Shown: piece after piece, positions 1-6,360 of the stretch
Layout: every line of letters starts with the position of its first letter
How positions within the stretch are numbered: position 1 is the first letter of the stretch
Assembly (NCBI GenBank): GCA_017883315.1
Contig: JADGNW010000297.1
Location: forward strand, 1 to 35,354
DNA length: 35,354 bases
From: Blastocatellia bacterium
Lineage (GTDB): Bacteria > Acidobacteriota > Blastocatellia > UBA7656
Direction: 5' to 3'
The notes under the pieces: generated by a model
The model's input: only the letters and a program-made list of their open reading frames with translations
Databases searched by the model: none
Told to the model about the DNA's origin: nothing
Translations under genes and position numbers: made by a program

Positions 1-498
1 ACCATCCGTTTAGACTCGCGACGGAAAGGCAAGCTGCTCGCCCTGGAGGTGATCTCACGCATCACCAGCGCCGATCAAAAGTGCTTCGAGATTCCAGGCA
101 CTGAAGACGAAGGGATCGATATGGAATTGGAGTTCACCGATGACAAAGGCAAAGGCACCGGCAAGCGGCTGTACTTGCAATTGAAGTCAGGCAACTCGCA
201 CTTGAAAGCGCGTAAAGACGGCGTGGAGATTTTTGCGATCAAAGAGCAGCGCTGGGTGGACTACTGGATGAAGCAATCGCATCCAGTGATGCTGGTGATT
301 GGAACCTTCGCCGTAGACGACGAGCGCTCAATGGGCAGCCCGAAGTTGGAGTTCGACGAAGTTCGCTGGATGGAGATCAGCAGCTACCTGAAGCGCGAAA
401 GCCAGAACGGGAAGAAGCCGGTTAAGCAAATCGAGTTCAAAGGCGAACGCCTGGACATGACCAGCGTGCGCCGCTGGCGGGATAAGGCGTTGAGCTAA
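1..498 (+). CDS. DUF4365-domain protein, 5' end cut by the window edge
   Basis: The frame is open from base 1 with no stop, and the first in-frame start is a GTG at 49 without a convincing ribosome site, so the gene most likely begins outside the window. The visible part has the DUF4365 signature: an acidic GID...E stretch followed by the motif LYLQLKSG, which resembles the D...(E/Q)xK active site of PD-(D/E)XK nuclease folds. The rest (WVDYWMKQSHPVMLVIGTF and a conserved WRDKALS end) fits the family. DUF4365 is often the C-terminal module of larger proteins, including NTPase, leucine-rich-repeat or Roc-COR proteins; this is family knowledge and the partner domain is not visible here. Function is unproven; nuclease activity is inference. 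It is followed after 38 bp by a convergent gene. Confidence 0.75.
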   Translation, partial: TIRLDSRRKGKLLALEVISRITSADQKCFEIPGTEDEGIDMELEFTDDKGKGTGKRLYLQLKSGNSHLKARKDGVEIFAIKEQRWVDYWMKQSHPVMLVIGTFAVDDERSMGSPKLEFDEVRWMEISSYLKRESQNGKKPVKQIEFKGERLDMTSVRRWRDKALS

Positions 499-536
499 GA
501 TCTGACACCGACGCCCGAGCGCATATGCGCGAGGTT

Positions 537-1196
537 TCACTCGAACTGTTTTTTGAAATCGACAAACTGCTGCTTGAGTTCCGCCAACTCGCTGCGAACT
601 TGCGCCAGCTCTTCTTCAAGCTTTGCGATTCTTTCATTCTCCTGGCGAACCTCCAGCGTAACCGGCTCGAGTCGCGGGGCCACTTCACGCTCTTCAACTT
701 GAACCTCTCCCGCAAGCAGGTGTGCGTAGCGCGATTCTTTCGTTCCAGGCTGACGTGGCAGCTTCACTGCCAGCGGCGGGTCGGCGGTCATCAGCGCTTG
801 AAGCGTCAACTCTACTTCCTCGAGTTCTCTGAATTCATACAGCCTTCCCGTGCGGCCGCGAATCTCGCCCACCGTCTGCGGTCCGCGCAGCATCAACACG
901 CACAACACTGCCACTTCCTGTTCGGCGAGCTTGAGCGCTTCAGTAAACCGGTGCTCGTACTTTGGCACTCGACCGACGCCGGTCACCATCCACGTGAGTT
1001 TTTTCTCCCGCAAGCTCTCCAGCGCTCGCGCCACCGTTCTCTCGTCGAATGAGACTACCGGATCGCGATTAGAAATCTGATTGCACGCGTTCACGAGCGC
1101 GTTCAGCGTGAGCGGATAGTACTCGGGCGTCGTGATATCTTTTTCGATCAGCGAGCCGAGCACTCGCACTTCAACTTGCGTCAATATCTGGTCCAC
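537..1196 (-). CDS. YceH family protein (DUF480)
   Basis: A 219-residue protein matching the YceH/DUF480 family: it opens with a segment containing EVRVLGSLIEKDITTPEYYP, typical of the family, followed by NALVNACNQ and SNRDPVV. The family folds as tandem winged helices, so a DNA-binding or regulatory role is often assumed, but no function is established. After the second winged-helix region (about residue 165) there is a C-terminal coiled coil rich in E, K, L and Q that extends to the end, suggesting oligomerisation. The start is a GTG with a GAGGA ribosome site 6 bp upstream; an overlapping ATG two bases earlier on this strand is out of frame. It diverges from the exported protein at 1292. 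Confidence 0.9.
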   Translation of the reverse strand: MDQILTQVEVRVLGSLIEKDITTPEYYPLTLNALVNACNQISNRDPVVSFDERTVARALESLREKKLTWMVTGVGRVPKYEHRFTEALKLAEQEVAVLCVLMLRGPQTVGEIRGRTGRLYEFRELEEVELTLQALMTADPPLAVKLPRQPGTKESRYAHLLAGEVQVEEREVAPRLEPVTLEVRQENERIAKLEEELAQVRSELAELKQQFVDFKKQFE

Positions 1197-1229
1197 ATTG
1201 ATTCCTCTTCAAAAGTGCTTCGAGCGTCG

Positions 1230-1258
1230 TTGAGAAGTTATATAACAAAGTCTATACT
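1230..1258 (+). promoter_or_regulatory. Predicted sigma-70 type promoter
   Basis: TTGAGA (1230-1235) and TATACT (1253-1258) are separated by exactly 17 bp and sit 34 bp before the ATG at 1292. The match to the consensus is good (5/6 and 5/6). It would drive the exported protein at 1292. A GGAGG ribosome site lies at 1280-1284, seven bases before the ATG. Confidence 0.6.
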
Positions 1259-1291
1259 CGCTGCATTACTTTTTGTTCCGGAGGCTGCCAT

Positions 1292-1945
1292 ATGAAGGAG
1301 CCTGGTAAAGCACAAGCTAAAACAGTTCTGGTTCTTGTCGTGTTAGCCTTGATGCTCGGGAACTCACAATCGTTCCTCGCGCAACAGCAGCAGAACCAAG
1401 GCTACAAGCAGCCTGTTGACCCGGCAGCGAGGCCAAAGGTCCGGGCGATGGTAGACGCGATTAACCAGCGAGCTCGCGAACTGGGGCTGATAGCGGCCAC
1501 TGATGACGATGACCAGGCTGCATTCATCCGCAGGAAACTGAACGGTCAGTTGAGCGAAGACTTCGAAAAGCTGTACTCGATCAACGTCGAGAAGATCGCC
1601 ACGCAGTCATCCGCGGCCTCCTTAGACTATAAGACTCTTTCCGACGCAACAGCCGATCTGAAGAATCGCGCAACTCGCATCAAGTACAGTGTCACGTTGC
1701 TCCAGATCGCCGATAAAGGTGAAAAAACTCGATACGAGGAGAATCCTGAGCAGCTCTCGTCGATGCTGCCCGAGCTCAGCCGGCTGATTAACAGCTTCCT
1801 GGGCAGCCCCGTCTTTCGTCTTAATTCGCCGAACGACGCCGCGCTTCGACTGAAAGCCAGTCGCGATCTGGACGGCATCATCAAACTAAGCGAAACGATC
1901 AACAAGATCACGAAGCACTCGAGCAAGACGGCGGCGTCGAGATAA
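1292..1945 (+). CDS. Exported protein of unknown function
   Basis: I do not recognise this 217-residue protein. Residues 1-31 form a signal peptide (basic n-region, hydrophobic VLVLVVLALML core, cleavage near SFLA-QQ). A Q-rich linker follows, then a mostly helical, charged body that includes the acidic run DDDDQ near residue 66 and no cysteines. No catalytic motif is visible. The start is supported by GGAGG at 1280-1284 with 7-bp spacing and by a promoter at 1230-1258. It is convergent with the universal stress protein 42 bp downstream and seems to be a single-gene unit. Periplasmic location is inferred from the signal peptide alone. Confidence 0.75.
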   Translation: MKEPGKAQAKTVLVLVVLALMLGNSQSFLAQQQQNQGYKQPVDPAARPKVRAMVDAINQRARELGLIAATDDDDQAAFIRRKLNGQLSEDFEKLYSINVEKIATQSSAASLDYKTLSDATADLKNRATRIKYSVTLLQIADKGEKTRYEENPEQLSSMLPELSRLINSFLGSPVFRLNSPNDAALRLKASRDLDGIIKLSETINKITKHSSKTAASR

Positions 1946-1987
1946 ACAGCGGCGGCCCATCGCACTGGTAAAACCTGTCGCAGAAGA

Positions 1988-2917
1988 TTAAGTCCCGGTT
2001 GATTTCCGAAGCGAGCGGTCGCGGATAACCTCTACCGAACAATGCGCGCGCATCGCGACGGCTTCAGAAACGCTACCCAATAAATAACGAGTCAGTCCGC
2101 GCCGGCCGTGTGAGCCGACCACCACCAAATGAGCGCCCCACGCGCTGGCGTCTTCGACGATTCGTTTCTTCGGGTTCCCATCCAGGACCGCAGTTTCCGT
2201 TTTGAATCCGGTTTGCACCACGATTTGTTCAGCGGCGCTGACTGCGTCCTCGCAATTCTTCGCGCTGACTTCGTTACGGGTTTTGGCGACCGCACCCGCG
2301 GCGTACCAGGGATCGGCTGCCGGAATGATCCGTTCAACCACGCTTGCGATCCTGAACTCCGTATCATCAGGCCAGGGCCGCTCGGCGATTGATCGAGCCG
2401 CTGCAAACGAGAACTCCGAGCCATCCGTAGCTAACAGGATTCTCATTCGTTCTCGCGGCTCGTCAGCTCGATGGTGATCGGGATGTTCAGCGTCGTGACG
2501 AGCGTGCCGGACTATCTCGACCGAGCAAGCAGCGTTTTCGACGACCGCTTTTGCAATGCTGCCCAAAAAGAAACGAACGAATCCGCCGTGTCCGTGCGAC
2601 CCGACGAACACGAAATCAGCGCCATACTTCTCCGCCTCTTCGGCGATGCTTGCTGCCGGGTACCCTTCGACTACTTGCGCCGTCGTCCGGAGGTCTCGCC
2701 GGCTCAGGCGTTCTGCCACTTCCTGAACCAGGAGCCGCGCCGCCTTGTTTTCGCTCTTCATGAAAGGCTCGAGATACCCGACGCTGTAGGTGAGCGCGAA
2801 CAAATCGATCACGGTGAGCACACACACTTCAGTGCCGGTCGGCCAGGGTCGCGCTTCGACTTCGCTCACGACCGATTCCGACAGCGGCGACGAATCAATG
2901 GCCAAAAGTATTTTCAC
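1988..2917 (-). CDS. Tandem universal stress protein (two UspA domains)
   Basis: Two UspA domains lie in a single 309-residue chain (about residues 1-145 and 158-300). Both keep the ATP-binding pattern G-x2-G-x9-G(S): GSHGHGGFVRFFLGS in the first and GSHGRRGLTRYLLGS in the second. This places them in the ATP-binding class, and tandem Usp proteins usually act as cytoplasmic stress-response or signalling proteins. The GTG at 2917 is chosen because it gives the typical beginning (M)KILLAIDSS and has GGAGG at 2926-2930, eight bases upstream; the more distal TTG at 2932 overlaps that site. A promoter is visible at 2963-2992. The gene stands alone, with a repeat-rich region upstream. Confidence 0.92.
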   Translation of the reverse strand: MKILLAIDSSPLSESVVSEVEARPWPTGTEVCVLTVIDLFALTYSVGYLEPFMKSENKAARLLVQEVAERLSRRDLRTTAQVVEGYPAASIAEEAEKYGADFVFVGSHGHGGFVRFFLGSIAKAVVENAACSVEIVRHARHDAEHPDHHRADEPRERMRILLATDGSEFSFAAARSIAERPWPDDTEFRIASVVERIIPAADPWYAAGAVAKTRNEVSAKNCEDAVSAAEQIVVQTGFKTETAVLDGNPKKRIVEDASAWGAHLVVVGSHGRRGLTRYLLGSVSEAVAMRAHCSVEVIRDRSLRKSTGT

Positions 2918-2962
2918 GATCTTATCCTCCAAACTGTTGCAGCAAGACTGCTGCCAGGCTCT

Positions 2963-2992
2963 ATTTTACGACAGCCAACCGGGAGCTTCCAA
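2963..2992 (-). promoter_or_regulatory. Predicted promoter of the universal stress protein gene
   Basis: On the minus strand TTGGAA (2992-2987) and TAAAAT (2968-2963) are separated by 18 bp, 46 bp ahead of the GTG start at 2917. Good match to a housekeeping promoter; not tested. Confidence 0.45.
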
Positions 2993-3021
2993 TCGGGCGG
3001 TGACATCGCGAACCTCTGGGA

Positions 3022-3050
3022 GCGTAGGCCCACGTAGGCCCCACGTAGGC
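3022..3050. repeat. Short tandem repeat, unit CACGTAGGCC (about 3 copies)
   Basis: Three consecutive copies of a roughly 10-bp unit (GCGTAGGCC, CACGTAGGCC, CCACGTAGGC) lie between the promoter of the stress-protein gene and the histidine kinase. Directly after it, CGCCCTCAGGGCG (3061-3073) forms a short perfect inverted repeat. No coding function is apparent. Confidence 0.75.
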
Positions 3051-3258
3051 ATGGATGCCTGCGCCCTCAGGGCGGGAGGGGAACATCTCGGTGTTTGAGC
3101 CGGTTCGTCACGCGATAAATCCCATCGGTCACAAAGTTGTTCCACTAATGAACCTGCAGATACAGAATGGCGGCGCTACAACGAATGCTGGAAGTGTAAG
3201 AAGCCGGCGGGGTCGCGCTCGCCGTTCGCACTCAAACAATCCCAGGGGGAAAAATTAT

Positions 3259-3294
3259 TATAGGACGTATAGGACATATAGGACCTATAGGACG
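3259..3294. repeat. 9-bp tandem repeat TATAGGACN, four copies
   Basis: Four uninterrupted copies of TATAGGACN (N = G, A, C, G) fill 3259-3294, ending 31 bp before the start of the histidine kinase gene. The same 9-bp unit recurs, slightly degenerate, at 9699-9730 after the first Oar-like receptor. Because the unit is 9 bp, reading through it gives a repeating YRT tripeptide, but no real gene is supported there. Its position just upstream of a kinase gene could influence transcription; this is inference. Confidence 0.9.
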
Positions 3295-3325
3295 CATCAG
3301 TTAGAATGAAGATCTCAGGGGATTA

Positions 3326-4438
3326 ATGATCAGCAGACTCTTGAATCGTCGTTGGTTTCGCGCGGTTCTGGTAATGGCCGCGTGGACAGTCTTCGCGATT
3401 TTTCTGTCCAGCCAGATGTATCTTGCCTACAGCCGCGGCACGACGCCGATTCGATATCAGCGCATATTCTTAGTCGAGCTGATCTACGCATACATCTGGG
3501 CTTCACTGACTCCGTTCATTCTGTGGCTCGCGCGCCGCTTCAGGATCGACCGAGGTAGATGGCTTCGCGGGTTACTGGTCCATCTCAGCGCTTCATTATT
3601 GATCGGCGTCGCGACCCGAGTGTTGCACGATTTGATGCTCTTCTTCTTTCTCGCCGATTACGGCACGAGCTTCTCGGTCGTCAAGCTTCTGTTGAGTGTC
3701 TATTACATGACGGACTATGGCGCAATGGTCTATTGGCTAATACTTCTCGTCAGCTATGCCTTCGACTATCACCGGCGCGTCAGGGAAGGCGAGGTGCGAG
3801 CGACGCGGCTGAAAGCGCAGCTCGCGCAAGCTCAGCTTGATGCGCTCAAGATGCAGCTTCAACCTCATTTCCTGTTCAACACTCTTCACTCAATCTCGGC
3901 GCTGGTTCACAAGAACGCCAACGCAGCCGACCGAATGATCGCGCGGCTTGGAGACTTCTTGCGCCAAACGCTTGAGAATGCCGGAACTCAGGAAGTCTCA
4001 CTTCAGCAGGAACTCGAGTTTCTGAAATGCTATCTGGATATCGAGCGCATACGTTTCGAGGACCGGCTCACTGTTCAGATTGACATCGAGCCGCGAACAC
4101 TTGACGCGCAATTGCCAAACCTGATCCTGCAACCGATCGTTGAAAACGCTATTCGCCACGGCATCTCTCATCGAACCTCTCTCGGCCGAATCGAGATCGA
4201 AGCGCGGCGGCTGAATGGCACGCTTCAAGTTCAGGTCACAGACAACGGGCCGGGCCTTCCCTCCAACTCAAACTCGGGCGCCATAGTCAAAGAGGGCATA
4301 GGGCTTGCGAACACCCAGGCCCGGTTGAAACAACTCTACGGCGAAGATCATCGTCTCGACCTATCCAACACCGCTCGCGGCGGTCTCACAGTAACTCTAG
4401 AGATTCCCTTTCGAGAAGTAACTTCGAAGCAAAAATGA
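3326..4438 (+). CDS. LytS/YehU-type sensor histidine kinase
   Basis: The 370-residue protein has four predicted membrane helices (roughly residues 10-30, 46-66, 78-100 and 117-145), a short coiled coil, then the His_kinase (PF06580) H-box with QPHFLFNTLHS, where His181 is the likely phosphorylated residue. A HATPase_c domain follows: N-box ILQPIVENAIRHG with Asn274 and the G-box DNGPGLP. There is no extracellular ligand domain, so the signal is probably sensed in or through the membrane. It would phosphorylate the LytTR regulator encoded 45 bp downstream, presumably in one operon. The ATG is preceded by a weak AGGGG element. The upstream region carries the TATAGGACN repeats. Confidence 0.93.
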   Translation: MISRLLNRRWFRAVLVMAAWTVFAIFLSSQMYLAYSRGTTPIRYQRIFLVELIYAYIWASLTPFILWLARRFRIDRGRWLRGLLVHLSASLLIGVATRVLHDLMLFFFLADYGTSFSVVKLLLSVYYMTDYGAMVYWLILLVSYAFDYHRRVREGEVRATRLKAQLAQAQLDALKMQLQPHFLFNTLHSISALVHKNANAADRMIARLGDFLRQTLENAGTQEVSLQQELEFLKCYLDIERIRFEDRLTVQIDIEPRTLDAQLPNLILQPIVENAIRHGISHRTSLGRIEIEARRLNGTLQVQVTDNGPGLPSNSNSGAIVKEGIGLANTQARLKQLYGEDHRLDLSNTARGGLTVTLEIPFREVTSKQK

Positions 4439-4483
4439 ACTCAGGGCGCCGCGCTGACGTTTAAGGCGGCAAAGGGAGTACTC

Positions 4484-5263
4484 ATGTCAGGCGCGACGTG
4501 TATTCGAACTCTGATTGTCGATGACGAATCCCTCGCACGCGAGCGGATTCGCGACATGCTCGCATCCGATCCGGCTATCGAGATTGTTGCCGAGTGCGCA
4601 AACGGCCAGGAAGCAATAGAAGCGATTCAGCAGTATTCACCCGACCTTGTCTTTCTCGACGTCGAGATGCCCGGCATCGACGGCTTCGCTGTCCTCGAGG
4701 CGCTGCCCGCTGATCGAATGCCGACACTGATATTCGTGACGGCGTACGATCAATACGCGGTGCGGGCTTTTGAGGTCTATGCGCTGGACTATCTATTGAA
4801 GCCGTTTGATCAGGAGCGTTTCGACAGGGCACTCAAACGGGCGAAGGAGCAGATTGCGAGCGAGCAGACCGAAGCTTTGAGCCAGCGAATTCTGAGAGCG
4901 ATCGAAGACATAAAGACCAAGCCGGTTCATCTGGAGCGCCTGGTAATCAAGCTGAACGGCCACGTCTTTTTCATGAAAGCCGAAGAGATAGACTGGCTCG
5001 AAGCCGAAGGCAACTACGTGCGTCTTCACTCGGGTAAGGAATCCTACCTGTTGAGAGACACGATAAGCGCGCTGGAATCACAACTCGATCCGAAGCGGTT
5101 CATACGGGTCCATCGCTCTGCCATCGTCAACGTCGATCGAATTTCAGAATTGCAGCCCTGGTTCCACGGCGAATACCGCATCGTCCTTCGCGAAGGCGTT
5201 CAACTCACGCTGTCGCGCACCTACAGAGAAAAGCTCCACGAGTTGTTGGGAAGGCCGTTGTAA
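4484..5263 (+). CDS. LytTR-family response regulator
   Basis: A 259-residue regulator. An N-terminal receiver domain (residues 7-122) has acidic pair Asp13/Asp14, phospho-acceptor Asp59 in FLDVEMPG, Thr86 and Lys106 in LLKPFD, so all conserved switch residues are present. A C-terminal LytTR DNA-binding domain (about 155-257) includes WLEAEGNYVRLH, RFIRVHRSAIVNV and LTLSRTYREKL. LytTR regulators bind paired direct repeats in promoters. It follows the histidine kinase by 45 bp with a GGGAG ribosome site, so the two form a two-component system. Target genes cannot be told from the sequence; the exported JAB-like gene downstream is a candidate only by proximity. Confidence 0.95.
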   Translation: MSGATCIRTLIVDDESLARERIRDMLASDPAIEIVAECANGQEAIEAIQQYSPDLVFLDVEMPGIDGFAVLEALPADRMPTLIFVTAYDQYAVRAFEVYALDYLLKPFDQERFDRALKRAKEQIASEQTEALSQRILRAIEDIKTKPVHLERLVIKLNGHVFFMKAEEIDWLEAEGNYVRLHSGKESYLLRDTISALESQLDPKRFIRVHRSAIVNVDRISELQPWFHGEYRIVLREGVQLTLSRTYREKLHELLGRPL

Positions 5264-5276
5264 GAGCACGCTTCCT

Positions 5277-5333
5277 CGTCACGCGATTCCGCCATCCCAT
5301 CACAAAGTCCCTTAGCTTCATCCCAAAACTGTT
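5277..5333. repeat. Two dispersed intergenic motifs side by side
   Basis: The stretch 5277-5308 (CGTCACGCGAT, then ATCCCATC, then ACAAAGT) repeats, in the same order, the blocks at 3106-3137 before the kinase gene. The stretch 5316-5333 (CTTCATCCCAAAACTGTT) matches 6173-6190 (CTTCATCCCAAATCTGTT) at 17 of 18 positions. Both copies of each motif are intergenic. Function unknown. Confidence 0.55.
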
Positions 5334-5468
5334 CTTCCAAAAAACCATCGCACCTAAACTCCTACGGTAACAGGCGCGCGTTTGGGCGGGAACGCGCGTA
5401 GGTTAACGCCGCGCTCCAGTCACGCAGTCGAGTTAGCGCGGCCAATCCCGATCGGGTGGAGGTCGTTT

Positions 5469-6020
5469 ATGAAGAGGATTGTGCGACTTATCACTGCGAC
5501 TGTCGCGCTGACCGCTGCAGCGATTCCAGCTCATAGCTTTAACCTGTCGGTCGGTGTGTCGCGCTCGCTCCTGGACGCGGTTGCGGCCACCAGAACACGC
5601 ACCAGCGCGGATTACGCGATGTCCAAGGTCGATAAAGGGATCGTGAAAGCCTTTGGGAAGGCCTGGCAAAGGTCGGGCGATGGAACGTCATCGCTGGAGG
5701 GTGTGGTCTTGATTCTGCGAATGGCTGACGGCAGCTTCAGTGGAAGGGACATGGGCGCGACCAACGAGTATAAGCGCTTCACTTTTCCATGGCACCCGGC
5801 AGCGATTGCGATCGTGCACACTCATCCAAACGGATCCGATCCGAAGCCGTGCGACCAGGACATCGTTGCCGCCGACAAGCGTGGGGTTCCCGTTTTCACC
5901 ATCACACGACGGGGGATGTATGTGTACGACCCCGGCACCAGGAAAATCAGCAAAGTGATGAACGATCTTGACTGGCTCGATCAATCGAGTTGGAGCAACG
6001 CGGTGTTTGTAAAACGGTAA
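5469..6020 (+). CDS. Exported JAB/MPN-like (DUF4329-like) protein
   Basis: The ATG at 5469 is chosen over the upstream in-frame start because GGAGG at 5458-5462 sits six bases before it and it yields a clean signal peptide (MKRIVRLITATVALTAAA, cleavage near AHS). The mature part of about 160 residues has a JAB/JAMM-like core: HTHP with His117 and His119, then PC(128)DQD with Asp131, followed by GVPVFTITRRGMYVYDP. JAMM enzymes coordinate zinc through HxH and Asp, and normally carry Ser where Cys128 is found here. RadC and DUF4329 proteins share this pattern. A periplasmic zinc hydrolase or peptidase is plausible, but activity is uncertain given the substitution. It is followed by a strong hairpin terminator. 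Confidence 0.7.
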   Translation: MKRIVRLITATVALTAAAIPAHSFNLSVGVSRSLLDAVAATRTRTSADYAMSKVDKGIVKAFGKAWQRSGDGTSSLEGVVLILRMADGSFSGRDMGATNEYKRFTFPWHPAAIAIVHTHPNGSDPKPCDQDIVAADKRGVPVFTITRRGMYVYDPGTRKISKVMNDLDWLDQSSWSNAVFVKR

Positions 6021-6360
6021 GACATCGTTGCTCTCAAACTGCTCACAAGTTTCCTCGCGGCCTTCGAGACACACTGCTCGAAGGCCGCATCCGTCTTTAA
6101 ACGCTATCGGTCGGTTGCATATCAAATTTCGCTCGTCAGTCTTTTTGGCCACTCCGGCCCACGATGATCCGTCTTCATCCCAAATCTGTTTGCCGGTTCT
6201 ATTACTCCGCCTAGACTCGACGAGCACATTCTTGTTTGTGCGAGGCACGACGACGGAACGAAGTTGTGAGACTTGGGAGGGTCTCGGTGTTTCGCCAATG
6301 ACTAAATTGATTCAGCCCGCTCTGGAAGAAAACGAATTCTCAGTTTCAAGGAGAAGACAA
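6021..6360. other. Intergenic region before the first Oar-like receptor
   Basis: Apart from the terminator at 6057-6098 and the dispersed motif at 6173-6190 I see nothing firm. The receptor frame is open through this region (from 6028), but the sequence upstream of 6361 does not look coding: it lies within the terminator hairpin and gives no signal peptide. Confidence 0.5.
6057..6098 (+). terminator. Hairpin terminator after the JAB-like gene
   Basis: GCGGCCTTCGAG (6057-6068) and CTCGAAGGCCGC (6077-6088) form a perfect 12-bp stem with an 8-base loop, 36 bp past the stop codon, followed by a short CGTCTTT tract. It separates the JAB-like gene from the receptor gene. Confidence 0.75.

Larger units (their letters stand above)
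2918..3325. other. Repeat-rich intergenic region without a gene
   Basis: This 408-bp stretch separates two divergent genes. It holds the stress-protein promoter, the CACGTAGGCC triplet, a 13-bp inverted repeat, a motif starting CGTCACGCGAT at 3106-3137 that recurs at 5277-5308, and the TATAGGACN array. Open frames across it have no recognisable product and no convincing ribosome site. Confidence 0.7.

Noticed and set aside
3055-3309. An 84-codon frame ending in repeated YRT residues
   Set aside because: The repeating residues are a by-product of the 9-bp tandem repeat; there is no ribosome site or family match.
6028-6360. N-terminal extension of the first receptor
   Set aside because: The frame is open, but the strong ribosome site and the signal peptide place the start at 6361, and part of the extension is a terminator hairpin.
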